Assembly (NCBI GenBank): GCA_018902755.1
Contig: JAHIQI010000024.1
Span: forward strand, 14,524 to 78,523
Direction of reading: 5' to 3'
DNA: 64,000 bases
Source: Pseudomonadota bacterium
GTDB taxonomy: Bacteria > Desulfobacterota > Desulfarculia > Desulfarculales > Desulfarculaceae
Part shown: positions 17,549-26,664 of the stretch, one piece after another
How the letters are laid out: each line of letters opens with the position of its first letter
Numbering within the stretch: the first letter of the stretch is position 1
Translations under genes and position numbers: made by a program
The notes under the pieces: generated by a model
Seen by the model: the letters and a program-made list of their open reading frames with translations, nothing else
Told to the model about the DNA's origin: nothing
Database searches by the model: none

Positions 17549-19117
17549 CTAACACAATCGGCCATTACCGGCCAGGGCCGCCAGGCGGTAGAGCACCACC
17601 CGGGCCATGGGCTCCATTACCGCGGCGTCCACCTTTTGCTTCAGCTCCGGGGCCAGGCCCTCCAGGCCCTGGGCGGCCCAGGCGAACAGGGGGCTGTCCG
17701 CAAAAGGCTTGCCCTGGGGCGGGGCCATGGGCAACTCGCTGTGGCGCAGGTAATGGTATTGCCGCTTGAGGTGGCCCTTGGGGTTGAGCACGTCGGTCAG
17801 GGGCCTGCGGAAATAGGCCGACACATAGAACACCAGGGGCTCCAAATAGGGGAAGCGCACCGGCTTGTGAAAGTAGCGCGAGGCGTTTCTGAACAAGGCG
17901 GTGTTACCGGTGGTCATGTTGTGGATGCGCTTGAAGTGCAGGATGGGCCAATAGCCCCGGGGGCCGGTGAGGGCGAGCATCCGGGAGCCCAGGCCTGAGA
18001 GCATGCGGCTGTCCACCATGCCGCCGGGCCGGGGCCCGCCAAAGGAACGGGCCGCCTCCAAACGGTAGGCCACCCTGGTCAGGGGCTTTTGGGGCGACAC
18101 CGGGCTTTTGAACAGCAGATCCTTGGGGCCCATGCGCGAGGTGAGGGCGAAAAACTGCATGGTGTCCGCGTTCTGCCCGCTGAGGATCTCGCCGCAGGAG
18201 GCCCGGCTGAAGGCCTGGTACATGGAAAAGGAGGAATGGGCCGCGAAGGGGTCGTGCTCCACCGCGTCGCTCAAATACTCGCGGTTCATCGGCTCGGTAA
18301 AGTCCACCGCCACCGGGGTGTAGGGCTTGCCCTGGGCCACGGCGTTTATCAGGGCCGCGCTGGCCTCCAGGCTGCGCTCCCGGTCCTGATAGGGCGCGGC
18401 CATGTAGATGGTCAGCACCTGCTCGATGCGCTCTTTTTGGCTCATGAGCAGGTAGTGGCTGTCGATGCCCGTGGAGTAGCACAGGGTGTAAGGCCCCGCC
18501 CCCAGGCGGCGGCCCACCACGGCGTAGAGGTCGTCCCAGGTGAAGGGCTTGCCGGCGGGCGGGTCGGGGCACACCGCCGCGGTCATGCCCAGGGACGCGC
18601 CCTCCACCTGGTAGAGGGTGCCCACGCTGAGCCGGTTCAGATCCTTGAAATAGGTGCGCCCCGGCGCGCAGGTCTTCTTGCGGCTGAACCAGGCCAACTG
18701 CGCCGGGTCGTAGGTCTCCCAGGCCAGCAGGTCGCGGCCCTGGGCGAAGGCCCGCCAGGAGTCGCTGATGACCAGGCGGCCGTCCTGGGACCACCAGTAC
18801 ACCGTGTTGCCCAGCTCGTCGGAAGTGAGCACCCGCTCCAGGGACCCGTCCCGGCAAACCAGGATGAGGTAGGCCCCGGAAAGGGCGGCCAGGCCGGACA
18901 GGCGGGAAGGGTCGGCCAGCCAGGCGGCCAGGGCCTCTTCCAGGGCACGGCCCACGGTCGTGGGGTCGTCATCGTAGTCCAGGCGCCCGTATTCCACCCG
19001 CCAGCCGGGGCGGCCCAGGACATGAACCTGACGCCCGGCGGCCTGGATGGTCCCTTGGCTTTGCAAATCCGCCCGGCGGCTTATTTCCACCCTGGCGTTG
19101 GTCAACTCCAGCAGCAC
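17549..19117 (-). CDS. Asparagine-synthetase-like ATP pyrophosphatase lacking an active glutaminase
   Basis: 522 residues. The C-terminal half has the asparagine-synthetase nucleotide site, with PP-loop STGIDS (~215-220) and SGQNADTMQFF replacing the usual SGxGADE. The N-terminal third resembles the glutaminase fold (ALSGAYLILVCRDGS, DELGNTVYWW) but has no Cys at position 2, so glutamine hydrolysis is not expected. Such proteins form amide or lactam bonds with free ammonia or internal amines, for example beta-lactam synthetase or lasso-peptide cyclase. GTG start with GGGGAGAAG upstream. No precursor peptide was found. Substrate unknown. Confidence 0.72.
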   Translation of the reverse strand: MLLELTNARVEISRRADLQSQGTIQAAGRQVHVLGRPGWRVEYGRLDYDDDPTTVGRALEEALAAWLADPSRLSGLAALSGAYLILVCRDGSLERVLTSDELGNTVYWWSQDGRLVISDSWRAFAQGRDLLAWETYDPAQLAWFSRKKTCAPGRTYFKDLNRLSVGTLYQVEGASLGMTAAVCPDPPAGKPFTWDDLYAVVGRRLGAGPYTLCYSTGIDSHYLLMSQKERIEQVLTIYMAAPYQDRERSLEASAALINAVAQGKPYTPVAVDFTEPMNREYLSDAVEHDPFAAHSSFSMYQAFSRASCGEILSGQNADTMQFFALTSRMGPKDLLFKSPVSPQKPLTRVAYRLEAARSFGGPRPGGMVDSRMLSGLGSRMLALTGPRGYWPILHFKRIHNMTTGNTALFRNASRYFHKPVRFPYLEPLVFYVSAYFRRPLTDVLNPKGHLKRQYHYLRHSELPMAPPQGKPFADSPLFAWAAQGLEGLAPELKQKVDAAVMEPMARVVLYRLAALAGNGRLC

Positions 19118-19179
19118 GGCTTCTCCCCACCCAAAAGCTCAGACCCGCGATGCATGATTATAGCCCCCTTTAGGGGCTC

Positions 19180-19461
19180 CTAGAGCTTGAACCACTCGGT
19201 GAGTTTTTCCATCACCTGGGGGGTGGTCTTTTCGCTCAGGTTGATGGCGTCGCGCTTCTTGAAAACGCCGCCCACCTTTTGGTAGCGCCGGAAACCGGCC
19301 TTGGGCGCGCCGAACTCGCCGGTCTTTTTGTCGAGCTCGCGGTAGAGGAACAGCACCGTGGTCCACAGGCCCTTGTTGAGCACCTGCTTGTCCAATTGCT
19401 CCACCAAAACCTGGCCGTCCTCTTCGTATTGCACCGTCAACTCGTCGTAATCGTTGGCCAC
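19180..19461 (-). CDS. Small conserved-looking protein of unknown function
   Basis: 93 residues from the GTG at 19461, preferred over upstream ATGs because AAAGGA sits 6 nt before it. The protein is basic and aromatic in the centre (GLWTTVLFLYRELDKKTGEF, then RRYQKVGGVFKKRDAINL) and ends in WFKL. No Cys, no membrane segment. I do not recognise a named family. It lies between the glycosyltransferase and the asparagine-synthetase-like gene on the same strand, with an 84-nt gap upstream. Confidence 0.65.
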   Translation of the reverse strand: MANDYDELTVQYEEDGQVLVEQLDKQVLNKGLWTTVLFLYRELDKKTGEFGAPKAGFRRYQKVGGVFKKRDAINLSEKTTPQVMEKLTEWFKL

Positions 19462-19545
19462 GTTAAATCCTTTCGGGTCCATATGAGGGGCGCCCCGTCC
19501 GGAGACCGGGCGGGGCGGAGAAATTCGCGCCAAGGCGCGCGGCTT

Positions 19546-20910
19546 CTATTTGAAGCGCTGCTTGTCCTCTTCCAGAGCGTCCACGATGTGGGCGGAAACC
19601 TCGGGAAGCTTCCAAAGGATGCGCTCCCAGGAGGGCAGGTGGCGCACCTCCAGGGACTCCTCCTTGAGTTTTTCCTCCAGGCGCAGGATGGTCTGTTGCA
19701 GGCCCTGGTCCACGAAGGGCTTGAACACATCGTAGGTGGCGGTGAGGCGCAGCATCTTTTCCGCGATGTGCGAGGGGGCCGAGAGGTGATCGGCGGTCTG
19801 GACGATGGCCCGGGAGAGCACCTCGTAGACCATGCTCTCCTCGGAGTCGCGGTCGTAGTTCAGGTTGTTGAACTCGGCGTTGTCCGAGTACTTCTTGATG
19901 ATCTCCTCGGCGATGGACTCGTAGGTAAGCGCCAGGTCGCGGAAGAACTCCTCGCCCACCTCCAGGCCCTCCTCCACGATCAACGCGTGCAAGAGGGTCT
20001 GAATGATGTCCAGGGACATCTTGTGCAGGCCGCTCTTGGGGTCGTCGGTGCTCACCCGCTGGTGCTTGTGGTCGAAGCTCTTGCGGGTGAACTCCACCTG
20101 GGCCACGTGGGAGGCCTTGCGGAACACCTCGATGAGGGTGAATATCTCCACGCCCCAGTCCAGGGAGTAGCGCATCTTCCGTAACAGCCACATGTCCAGG
20201 CAGACCTCGCCGGAGAGCTGATAGTCGAAGCTCAACAGGAAGTCCACCAGGCGCAGCATTTTTTCTTCGCTGCCCTCGCTGAACTTGCGCTTGAGCGACA
20301 GCAGCAGGGGGTCCAACAGCAGGCGCTTGACCCGCCCGAAGAGGCGCTGGCCGTTCCAGCGGGCGTAAAAAGCCTTGGAGAACGGGTAGTTGTGCACCAG
20401 CACCGGGTAGAAGAGGCGGTCCAACTGGCGGCGCTGGAAGGTCTTGATGTCCGCGTCCAACAGGCCCACGCAGGTGGCCCCCAAGGCCATGGCCACCCCG
20501 AAGCCCATGAACACGTTGCGGCCCTTGCCCCGGCGGGACAGGTCGAAGCCGCCGTCTTCCTCCAGCATTTTGTAGATGCCGCTTATCGCCGGGCCGTCGT
20601 TCCACTGGATCAGGTAGTTCTTGAGCCCGCCCTTTTGGCAGATGTCGATGCAGGTGTGGACGTCTTTTTCGCTGGCCTGGTCCAGGCCGAAGATCACGTG
20701 GGCCAGATACTTGGCGCTGGACAACTCCGCCACGATATTTTCGAACACCGGGCGGTTCTCCGGATCGGTGAACTCGCTGGCCAGGGCCGGCACGATGAGC
20801 ACGGGTTTTTTCCAGCGGGCCGCATGCACCAGCTGCTGCAGGATGTCCTGTTTGTCTTGCAGGACGTAGTAGCTGGTGACTCGGGAGTGGGTCTGGGCGA
20901 AGCTGGGCAT
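19546..20910 (-). CDS. GpgS-like glycosyltransferase (glucosyl-3-phosphoglycerate synthase family)
   Basis: 454 residues from the ATG at 20910 (AAGGAG 10 nt upstream). It resembles GT81 glucosyl-3-phosphoglycerate synthases: a GKGRN loop (~128-132), then a metal-binding DAD in GLLDADIKTF (~152-154), followed by RLFYPVLVHNYPFSKAFYAR and LFGRVKRLLLDPLL. These enzymes make the phosphorylated precursor of glucosylglycerate, a compatible solute, from NDP-glucose and 3-phosphoglycerate. The C-terminal ~200 residues are helical and longer than usual. No matching GpgP phosphatase is adjacent, although an inositol-phosphatase-type gene lies 1.6 kb upstream. Substrate is inferred. Confidence 0.78.
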   Translation of the reverse strand: MPSFAQTHSRVTSYYVLQDKQDILQQLVHAARWKKPVLIVPALASEFTDPENRPVFENIVAELSSAKYLAHVIFGLDQASEKDVHTCIDICQKGGLKNYLIQWNDGPAISGIYKMLEEDGGFDLSRRGKGRNVFMGFGVAMALGATCVGLLDADIKTFQRRQLDRLFYPVLVHNYPFSKAFYARWNGQRLFGRVKRLLLDPLLLSLKRKFSEGSEEKMLRLVDFLLSFDYQLSGEVCLDMWLLRKMRYSLDWGVEIFTLIEVFRKASHVAQVEFTRKSFDHKHQRVSTDDPKSGLHKMSLDIIQTLLHALIVEEGLEVGEEFFRDLALTYESIAEEIIKKYSDNAEFNNLNYDRDSEESMVYEVLSRAIVQTADHLSAPSHIAEKMLRLTATYDVFKPFVDQGLQQTILRLEEKLKEESLEVRHLPSWERILWKLPEVSAHIVDALEEDKQRFK

Positions 20911-20985
20911 AAACGAGTGTCTCCTTGGCGCGTCGAACTGAAAAGCCCCCAACGGAAAGCGAAAATTTCCCGGCGGAGCTGCGAT

Positions 20986-22203
20986 CTATTCTGGTTTCTC
21001 CTTATTATGCCCCTTGGGAGGCCCTTGGTCCAGGGGAGCCTGGGAGGCCGGTATCTGGGCGGCCCTGGTGATGGCCTTTTCCCCGAAGCGGGCCACGATG
21101 GCGTCCTCGGCCCGGCCCAGGGCCTGGTTGCGCCCGGTTTTCTCGCTCCCGAACAGCTCCGTCTGGCCCTGGCCGGGGGCGCCGAGGTGGCTCACCCCCA
21201 CCCCGATGAGGCGGAAGGGGCCGGGCGCGCCGTAGGCCTCCATAAGCTCCCGGGCCGCCGCGAAGATCTCCGAGGCCGCGTCCGTGGGCTGGGCCAAGGT
21301 GGTGCTGCGGGTGACCAGGCGATGGTCGCGGTGCTTGAGCTTCAGGGTCACGGTGCGCCCGCAAAACCCCTGGCCGCGCAGTCGCCGGGCCACCTTTTGG
21401 CTCAGGCCCAGGAGATGGGCCGCCAGCACCTGGCGGTCGCCGGTGTCGGCCTCCAGGGTGATCTCGTTGCTCACGCTTTTCACCTCCCGGCCGGGGGTGA
21501 CCCCGCTCTCGTCCCGGCCCCAGGCCAGGTCCCACAGCCGGTGGCCGAACACCCCCATCACCCGCTCCAGCCGCTCCGGCCCCAGCTTCCTGAACTCCAC
21601 CAGGCGGGTGAGGCCCATCTCCCCCAGCCGCGCCCGGGCGCGGGCCCCCACGCCGGGCACCTCCTTCAGGCTCACCGTGGCCAAGAAGGCCTCCAGGTCC
21701 GTTACCACGGTCAGACCGTCGGGCTTGTCGCGGTCGCTGGCGATCTTGGCCAAGAAGCGCACCGGCGCGATGCCCACCGAGCAGGTGAGGCCGGTGGCCT
21801 GGTGCATGGCCCGCTTGATGGCCATGCCCGCCTGAGCCGGGGGGCCCCAGAGGCGCTCGGTGCCGGTGAGGTCCAGGTAGGCCTCGTCCACGCTCACCGG
21901 CTCCAGCAGCGGGGAGAACCCGGCCAGCACCTCCATGACCCGGCGGCTCACCTGGCGGTAGCGCTCCATGCGCGGGGTGAGGAACACCCCCTGGGGGCAG
22001 CGGGAGCGGGCCTCGAACATGGGCATGGCCGAGCGAACTCCGAAGCGGCGGGCCTCGTAGGAGGCGGCGGAGACCACCCCCCGTTTGCCGCCGCCCACGA
22101 TGATGGGAGCCCCGGCCAACCGGGGTTGGTCCAGGCGCTCCACCGCCGCGTAAAAGGCGTCCATGTCCACATGGGCCAAAACCTGACCCTCAAGGCCTTG
22201 CAA
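20986..22203 (-). CDS. dinB: DNA polymerase IV (Y family)
   Basis: 405 residues. Translesion polymerase with catalytic Asp13 in HVDMDAFYAAVE and the Asp-Glu pair in PVSVDEAYLD (~106-107). The helix-hairpin-helix reads KEVPGVGARARARL, and the little-finger domain follows. QTELF near residue 345 fits the beta-clamp-binding motif. A ~30-residue basic tail follows. Single gene, transcribed divergently from the small Cys-rich gene upstream. No LexA box was recognised. Confidence 0.95.
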   Translation of the reverse strand: MQGLEGQVLAHVDMDAFYAAVERLDQPRLAGAPIIVGGGKRGVVSAASYEARRFGVRSAMPMFEARSRCPQGVFLTPRMERYRQVSRRVMEVLAGFSPLLEPVSVDEAYLDLTGTERLWGPPAQAGMAIKRAMHQATGLTCSVGIAPVRFLAKIASDRDKPDGLTVVTDLEAFLATVSLKEVPGVGARARARLGEMGLTRLVEFRKLGPERLERVMGVFGHRLWDLAWGRDESGVTPGREVKSVSNEITLEADTGDRQVLAAHLLGLSQKVARRLRGQGFCGRTVTLKLKHRDHRLVTRSTTLAQPTDAASEIFAAARELMEAYGAPGPFRLIGVGVSHLGAPGQGQTELFGSEKTGRNQALGRAEDAIVARFGEKAITRAAQIPASQAPLDQGPPKGHNKEKPE

Positions 22204-22284
22204 GGCTTGCCTCCCGCCCTAAAACATGCTAGCTTCGCCCAGCTAGCCGTAAAGTGGAGTTTCCCTTTCCGGAGTGAGCCTATC

Positions 22285-22503
22285 TTGTACCTGCCAGATG
22301 ATGCAAATCCGCGCAACCACGTGGGGGATCGCAACTTCGAGTGCCCCCATTACGTGTTTTGTCTGGATATCGCCGCGGCCAACATGTGGCCCAACTTCAC
22401 TTGCGATTTTTGTATCTACAAAAAGACCAAGGAAGACAAAAAAATCGAGGAGTTGGATCTCTGCGCCCCCGGCTGGGAAGATATCTGGGGCGGCAGCGGT
22501 TAG
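22285..22503 (+). CDS. Small Cys-rich protein of unknown function
   Basis: 72 residues from a TTG at 22285 with GGAG 10 nt upstream (next possible start GTG 22321). Cysteines occur as CPHYVFC, then TCDFC after a conserved-looking aromatic stretch (NMWPNF), and one more in LDLCAPGW. The pattern CX5C...CX2C could bind zinc or an Fe-S cluster. Rich in charged residues at the C-terminus. It sits between divergent dinB and convergent suhB. Coding is supported by the amino-acid pattern and the short 3-nt gap to the convergent gene, not by homology I can name. Confidence 0.55.
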   Translation: MYLPDDANPRNHVGDRNFECPHYVFCLDIAAANMWPNFTCDFCIYKKTKEDKKIEELDLCAPGWEDIWGGSG

Positions 22504-22506
22504 CCT

Positions 22507-23328
22507 TTAGACTCCCTTAAAATCCGGGAAACGCTTGGCGCACAGCCCCTGGAGCCAGGTGTGCAGGCCTGGGCAGGCGGCCACTATGTCGCCGCGCCAC
22601 AGGGCCTCTTCGCCCCCGTGGAAGTCGCTGACCAGGCCCCCGGCCTCCTGCACCAGGAGTATCCCCGCGGCCACGTCCCAGGGCTTGAGGCCCAGTTCCC
22701 AGAACCCCTGCCCCCGCCCGGCGGCCACGTAGGCCAGGTCCAGGGCCGCCGAACCGGCCCGGCGCGCCCCGGCGCTCTCCAAAAACACGTCGCGGAACAG
22801 CTCCATGTAGGGGTCCAGCCATTGCTTGTGGCGGAAGGGGAAGCCGGTCATGAGCAATGCCTGCTCCGGACCGGCCATGTCGGCCACGCTCAGGCGCTCC
22901 CCGTTCAGCCAGGCGCCCCCGCCCCGGCCGGCCACGAACTCCTCGTCCTTGGTCACGTCCAAGACCACCCCCGCCAGGGGCAGGCCATGCTCCACCAGGG
23001 CCACGCTCACGGCCACGTGGGGGAAGCCGTGGATATAATTGGTGGTTCCGTCCAGGGGGTCCACCACCCACAGGGGGCCCTCCTGGGCCTGGGCCTGGGC
23101 CAGGTCGGCCGGGGTCTCCTCCGAGAGCACCGCCTGGCCGGGAAAATGCTGGGCTATGGTGGCCAACACTGCCTTTTCACTGGCTAAATCAGCGTCGGTC
23201 ACGTAGTCGAAGCGCTGTTTGCTCTGCACCTGGAGGTGCTGTCCCCAGCGTTCCAGCAGGATTTGGGCCCCGGCCCTGGCCGCAGCCTGGGCGCAATGGA
23301 CGTACTCGGATGTCGTGGGCAAGGGCAA
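22507..23328 (-). CDS. suhB: Inositol monophosphatase family protein
   Basis: 273 residues of the Mg-dependent sugar phosphatase family (SuhB/IMPase). The metal sites are intact: the Glu-Glu pair in VLSEETP, VVDPLDGTTNYIHGFP, and the C-terminal KPWDVAAG. Substrates in the family include inositol phosphate, fructose-1,6-bisphosphate and PAP. A role in dephosphorylating the product of the nearby GpgS-like enzyme is possible but speculative, since dinB intervenes. Confidence 0.9.
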   Translation of the reverse strand: MPLPTTSEYVHCAQAAARAGAQILLERWGQHLQVQSKQRFDYVTDADLASEKAVLATIAQHFPGQAVLSEETPADLAQAQAQEGPLWVVDPLDGTTNYIHGFPHVAVSVALVEHGLPLAGVVLDVTKDEEFVAGRGGGAWLNGERLSVADMAGPEQALLMTGFPFRHKQWLDPYMELFRDVFLESAGARRAGSAALDLAYVAAGRGQGFWELGLKPWDVAAGILLVQEAGGLVSDFHGGEEALWRGDIVAACPGLHTWLQGLCAKRFPDFKGV

Positions 23329-23439
23329 AATCCTTTCCCGAGTGGGAAGATCGCGAATTACCTCTTTATTTTTGGGCCATGCGTGCTATATGATGATAAC
23401 CCAAAATGTATTTCGAGGCACCCCCAGCCGGAAGCGCCA

Positions 23440-24711
23440 GTGAGTTCATCCGCCGTTCAAGCCTCTGAAAAAAGCCTGCTCCAGCCCAGCATCATTCCGC
23501 GGCCGGAGCACTCCATCAGCCGCAAGGACATCGACAGCGATGCCTTGAAGGTTCTCTACCGCCTGCACAGCCATGGCTATTTGGCCTATCTGGTGGGCGG
23601 TGGGGTTCGCGACGTTCTCCTGGGGCGAAAGCCCAAGGATTTCGACGTGGCCACCGACGCCCGCCCCTCCGAGGTGCGCAAGCTGTTCAGGAACAGCCGC
23701 GTCATCGGCAAGCGTTTTCGGCTGATCCAGGTGTTTTTTCGGGGAGGCAAAATCATCGAGGTAAGCACCTTCCGCCGTCCCGCCGAAGAAGACAACAGCG
23801 AGGTGCTCAGCGACAACAACACCTTCGGCACCCCGGCCGAGGACGCCCTGCGCCGCGACCTGACCATCAACGCCCTGTTCTACAACATCGCCGACTACAG
23901 CGTTGTGGACTATGTTGACGGCCTGGCCGACCTGAAGGCCGGGCGCATCCGGGCGGTGGGCAACGCGGACGTGCGCTTCCACCGGGACCCGGTGCGGGTG
24001 CTCCGGGCGGTGCGCCACGCGGCGCGCACCGGCTTCACCCTGACCCCGGACACCCTGGAGGCGGTGCGGGAGCACCGAAGCGAATTGTGCCTGTGCCCCA
24101 CCAGCCGGGTGCGCGACGAGCTGATGCGCGACCTCAAGGGCGGGGCCGCCGCCGCCTGGCTGGAGCTGGCCCACGACACCGGGGTGCTCTACAGCCTGCT
24201 GCCCACCCTGGAGCCCTACTACGGGCCCCAGGACAGCCCCCTGCGGGCCCGGGCGGCACAGTTGCTCTCCCGGGTGGACCAGGCCCTGGCCCAGGGCAAG
24301 GACGTGGAAGAAGCGGTGGTGCTGTGCCTGCTGTTCTGGCCAGCCCTGGAAATGCTGGCCGAGGAGCAGGAATTCGCCCCCGGCCGCCAGGGGCGCTCCC
24401 AGTGGGCCCTTTGGGTGCGCGACGCCCTGCCCGAACTGTCCGAGCCGGTGGCCTTCGCCAAAAGAATCTTGGAGCGGGCCTGTCAGATCGCCGGGCTGAT
24501 GGGGTTCGTGACCTTGGCCACCCCCGGGCAGGCGATGCCCAAGAAGGTGGTCGCCCGGGGCTACTATCCCGTGGCCTGCGACTTGGCCGGTTTTTTGGAC
24601 TTGGACCTGGAGGGTATGAACCGCTCCGGGACCGACAACGGCACCACCAAACGCCGCCGCCGCAGGCGTCGGCGGCGTAAGCCGCGCAACAAAAGCGCGC
24701 CCCCCTCTTAG
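23440..24711 (+). CDS. pcnB: Poly(A) polymerase (polynucleotide adenylyltransferase)
   Basis: 423 residues from the GTG at 23440 with GGAAG 5 nt upstream. It adds poly(A) tails to RNA and thereby promotes decay. The nucleotidyltransferase core shows YLVGGGVRDVLLG and the catalytic aspartates in KPKDFDVATD (~67-69). Further marks are RVIGKRFRLIQVFF, the poly(A)-polymerase variant of the neck rather than the CCA-enzyme one, and ALRRDLTINALFY. The C-terminus carries a run of nine arginines near TKRRRRRRRRRK, likely RNA-binding. It precedes the acyl-CoA synthetase by 20 nt. An extended -10-like TGCTATATG at 23384-23392 could be its promoter, weakly. Confidence 0.92.
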   Translation: MSSSAVQASEKSLLQPSIIPRPEHSISRKDIDSDALKVLYRLHSHGYLAYLVGGGVRDVLLGRKPKDFDVATDARPSEVRKLFRNSRVIGKRFRLIQVFFRGGKIIEVSTFRRPAEEDNSEVLSDNNTFGTPAEDALRRDLTINALFYNIADYSVVDYVDGLADLKAGRIRAVGNADVRFHRDPVRVLRAVRHAARTGFTLTPDTLEAVREHRSELCLCPTSRVRDELMRDLKGGAAAAWLELAHDTGVLYSLLPTLEPYYGPQDSPLRARAAQLLSRVDQALAQGKDVEEAVVLCLLFWPALEMLAEEQEFAPGRQGRSQWALWVRDALPELSEPVAFAKRILERACQIAGLMGFVTLATPGQAMPKKVVARGYYPVACDLAGFLDLDLEGMNRSGTDNGTTKRRRRRRRRRKPRNKSAPPS

Positions 24712-24731
24712 CACCGAAAGAGAGATAAGAG

Positions 24732-26576
24732 ATGGCCGCCCCCGCCGCCCCCGCAGTTGCTGACGCCGGCAACGAGGCCGGCATCCTTAACATTCCCCAG
24801 CTTCTATTCCAGCGGGTGGACCTGCTGGGCGAGCGCACCGCCATGCGCCTGAAGGAGTTCGGGCTGTGGCAAGACATCTCTTGGAACACCTACGGCGAAA
24901 AGGTGCGCCAGGCGGCCATGGGAGTGGCCGCCCTGGGGGTGGAGCCGGGCGACACCGTGGCCGTGATCGGCGAAAACCGGCCCGAGTGGCTCTTCGCCGA
25001 CCTGGGCGTCATGGCCGCCGGGGGGGTTACCACCGGCATCTACACCACCAACGCCGCCGAGGAGTGCGGCTACATCCTGAGCCACTCCCAGGCCAAGGTC
25101 TACATCGTCGAGGACGAGGAGCAGCTGGACAAGGCCCTGGAGGTGCGCGGCGAGTGCCCCAACCTGAGCAAAATCGTGGTCATCGACACCGAAGGTCTCA
25201 GGCATTTCTCCGACCCCATGGTCATGGATTTTGAGGAGCTGCTGGCCCTGGGCCGCGAGCACGACGCGGCCAACCCCGGCCTGTTCGAGGCGCGCCTGGC
25301 CGCCCGGGGCCCGGACGACCTGGCCCTTCTGATTTACACAAGTGGCACCACCGGCCCGCCCAAGGGGGCCATGCTCAGCCACAACAACGTGCTCTGGACC
25401 ACCAAGGCCCTGGCCCAGGCCATCCCTGTGTACCAGGAAGACGAGTTGCTATCGTTTTTGCCGCTGAGCCACATCGCCGAGCGCATGTTCTCGGTGTACA
25501 TGCACCTTCGCTTCATGTACACGGTCAACTTCATCGAAAACACCGACACGGTCACCGAGAACGTGGTGGAGGTCAGCCCCACCGTGTTCTTCGCGGTGCC
25601 GCGCATCTGGGAAAAATACTCCTCCTCCATTTACATCAAGATGAAGGACGCCACCTGGTTCAAGCGCCTGGTGTTCGCCCTTGCGCTGAAGATCGGCAAG
25701 CGCCGGGCCAAGGCCCGGCTCAGCGAGCAGGGGGTGGGCGCGGCCCTGGGCCTGGCCTTCGCCCTGGCCCACGCGGCGGTGTTCAAGAAGCTCAAGGAGC
25801 GCCTGGGCCTGGAGCGGGTGCGCCTAGCGGTGAGCGGCGCGGCCCCCATCAGCCCGGACGTGCTCAGGTTCTACCACGCCATCGGCCTGCCGCTAAGGCA
25901 GGTGTATGGCCAGACCGAGGACACCGGCCCCACCTCCATCCACCACGGCGACCTCATCGAGGCGGAAAACGTGGGCCCGGCGGTGCCGGGGGTGGAGGTT
26001 AAGATCGCCCCGGACGGCGAGATTCTGGTCAAGGGCGAGAACGTGTTCCTGGGCTACTACCGCAACCCCGAGGCCACCGCCGAGACCCTGGAGGACGGCT
26101 GGCTGCACTCGGGCGACGTGGGCGAGCTGGACCAGCGGGGCTACCTGACCATCACCGACCGCAAGAAGGACCTGATCATCACCAGCGGCGGCAAGAACAT
26201 CGCCCCCCAGTACCTGGAGAACAAGCTCAAGTTCAGCCCCTACATCAACGACGCGGTGGTCATCGGCGACCAGCGCAAGTTCGTCAGCGCCCTGGTGTTC
26301 ATCGACGAGGACAACGTATTCAAGTATGCCCAGGACAACAAGATACCCTTCACCACCTACGCCAGCCTGACCCAGGCCAAGGAGGTGAAGGAGCTGATCG
26401 CCCGCGAGATCGAGGACGTGAACAAGACTCTGGCCCGGGTGGAGCAGATAAAGCGCTTCACCATCCTGCCAAAGAAGCTCCTGGAAGAGGACGGCGAGGT
26501 CACCCCCACCATGAAGGTGAAGCGCAAGTACATCAACGAGACTTACGCGGATATGATCAACGCCATGTATCGGTAG
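24732..26576 (+). CDS. Long-chain fatty acid-CoA ligase
   Basis: 614 residues, complete AMP-forming acyl-CoA synthetase of the long-chain (FadD15/ACSL-like) branch. P-loop-like LIYTSGTTGPPKGAMLSH, YGQTEDTG adenine motif, HSGDVGELDQRGYLTITDRKKDLI hinge region and GGKNIAPQYLENKL are all visible. The KVKRKYI near the C-terminus takes the place of the usual catalytic Lys region. It makes acyl-CoA for beta-oxidation or lipid synthesis. Co-directional with pcnB and ended by the terminator at 26611. Confidence 0.93.
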   Translation: MAAPAAPAVADAGNEAGILNIPQLLFQRVDLLGERTAMRLKEFGLWQDISWNTYGEKVRQAAMGVAALGVEPGDTVAVIGENRPEWLFADLGVMAAGGVTTGIYTTNAAEECGYILSHSQAKVYIVEDEEQLDKALEVRGECPNLSKIVVIDTEGLRHFSDPMVMDFEELLALGREHDAANPGLFEARLAARGPDDLALLIYTSGTTGPPKGAMLSHNNVLWTTKALAQAIPVYQEDELLSFLPLSHIAERMFSVYMHLRFMYTVNFIENTDTVTENVVEVSPTVFFAVPRIWEKYSSSIYIKMKDATWFKRLVFALALKIGKRRAKARLSEQGVGAALGLAFALAHAAVFKKLKERLGLERVRLAVSGAAPISPDVLRFYHAIGLPLRQVYGQTEDTGPTSIHHGDLIEAENVGPAVPGVEVKIAPDGEILVKGENVFLGYYRNPEATAETLEDGWLHSGDVGELDQRGYLTITDRKKDLIITSGGKNIAPQYLENKLKFSPYINDAVVIGDQRKFVSALVFIDEDNVFKYAQDNKIPFTTYASLTQAKEVKELIAREIEDVNKTLARVEQIKRFTILPKKLLEEDGEVTPTMKVKRKYINETYADMINAMYR

Positions 26577-26610
26577 GCGGCGGCGCTAAGCGCCGACAAA
26601 GCAAACAAAA

Positions 26611-26648
26611 ACGCCCCGGCCGATCATGGCCGGGGCGTCTTAATTTTT
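26611..26648. terminator. Bidirectional Rho-independent terminator
   Basis: An 11-bp GC-rich perfect stem (26611-26621 with 26628-26638, loop GATCAT) is followed by CTTAATTTTT on the plus strand and preceded by AAACAAAAA, which reads as a U-run on the minus strand. It separates the convergent acyl-CoA synthetase and SGNH lipoprotein genes. Confidence 0.88.
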
Positions 26649-26664
26649 AGAGTCGCGTCGGAGG

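Noticed and set aside
20392..22503. 703-codon plus-strand frame across the glycosyltransferase and dinB
   Set aside because: Only its last ~72 codons look like a gene; the rest is the shadow of dinB and the glycosyltransferase.
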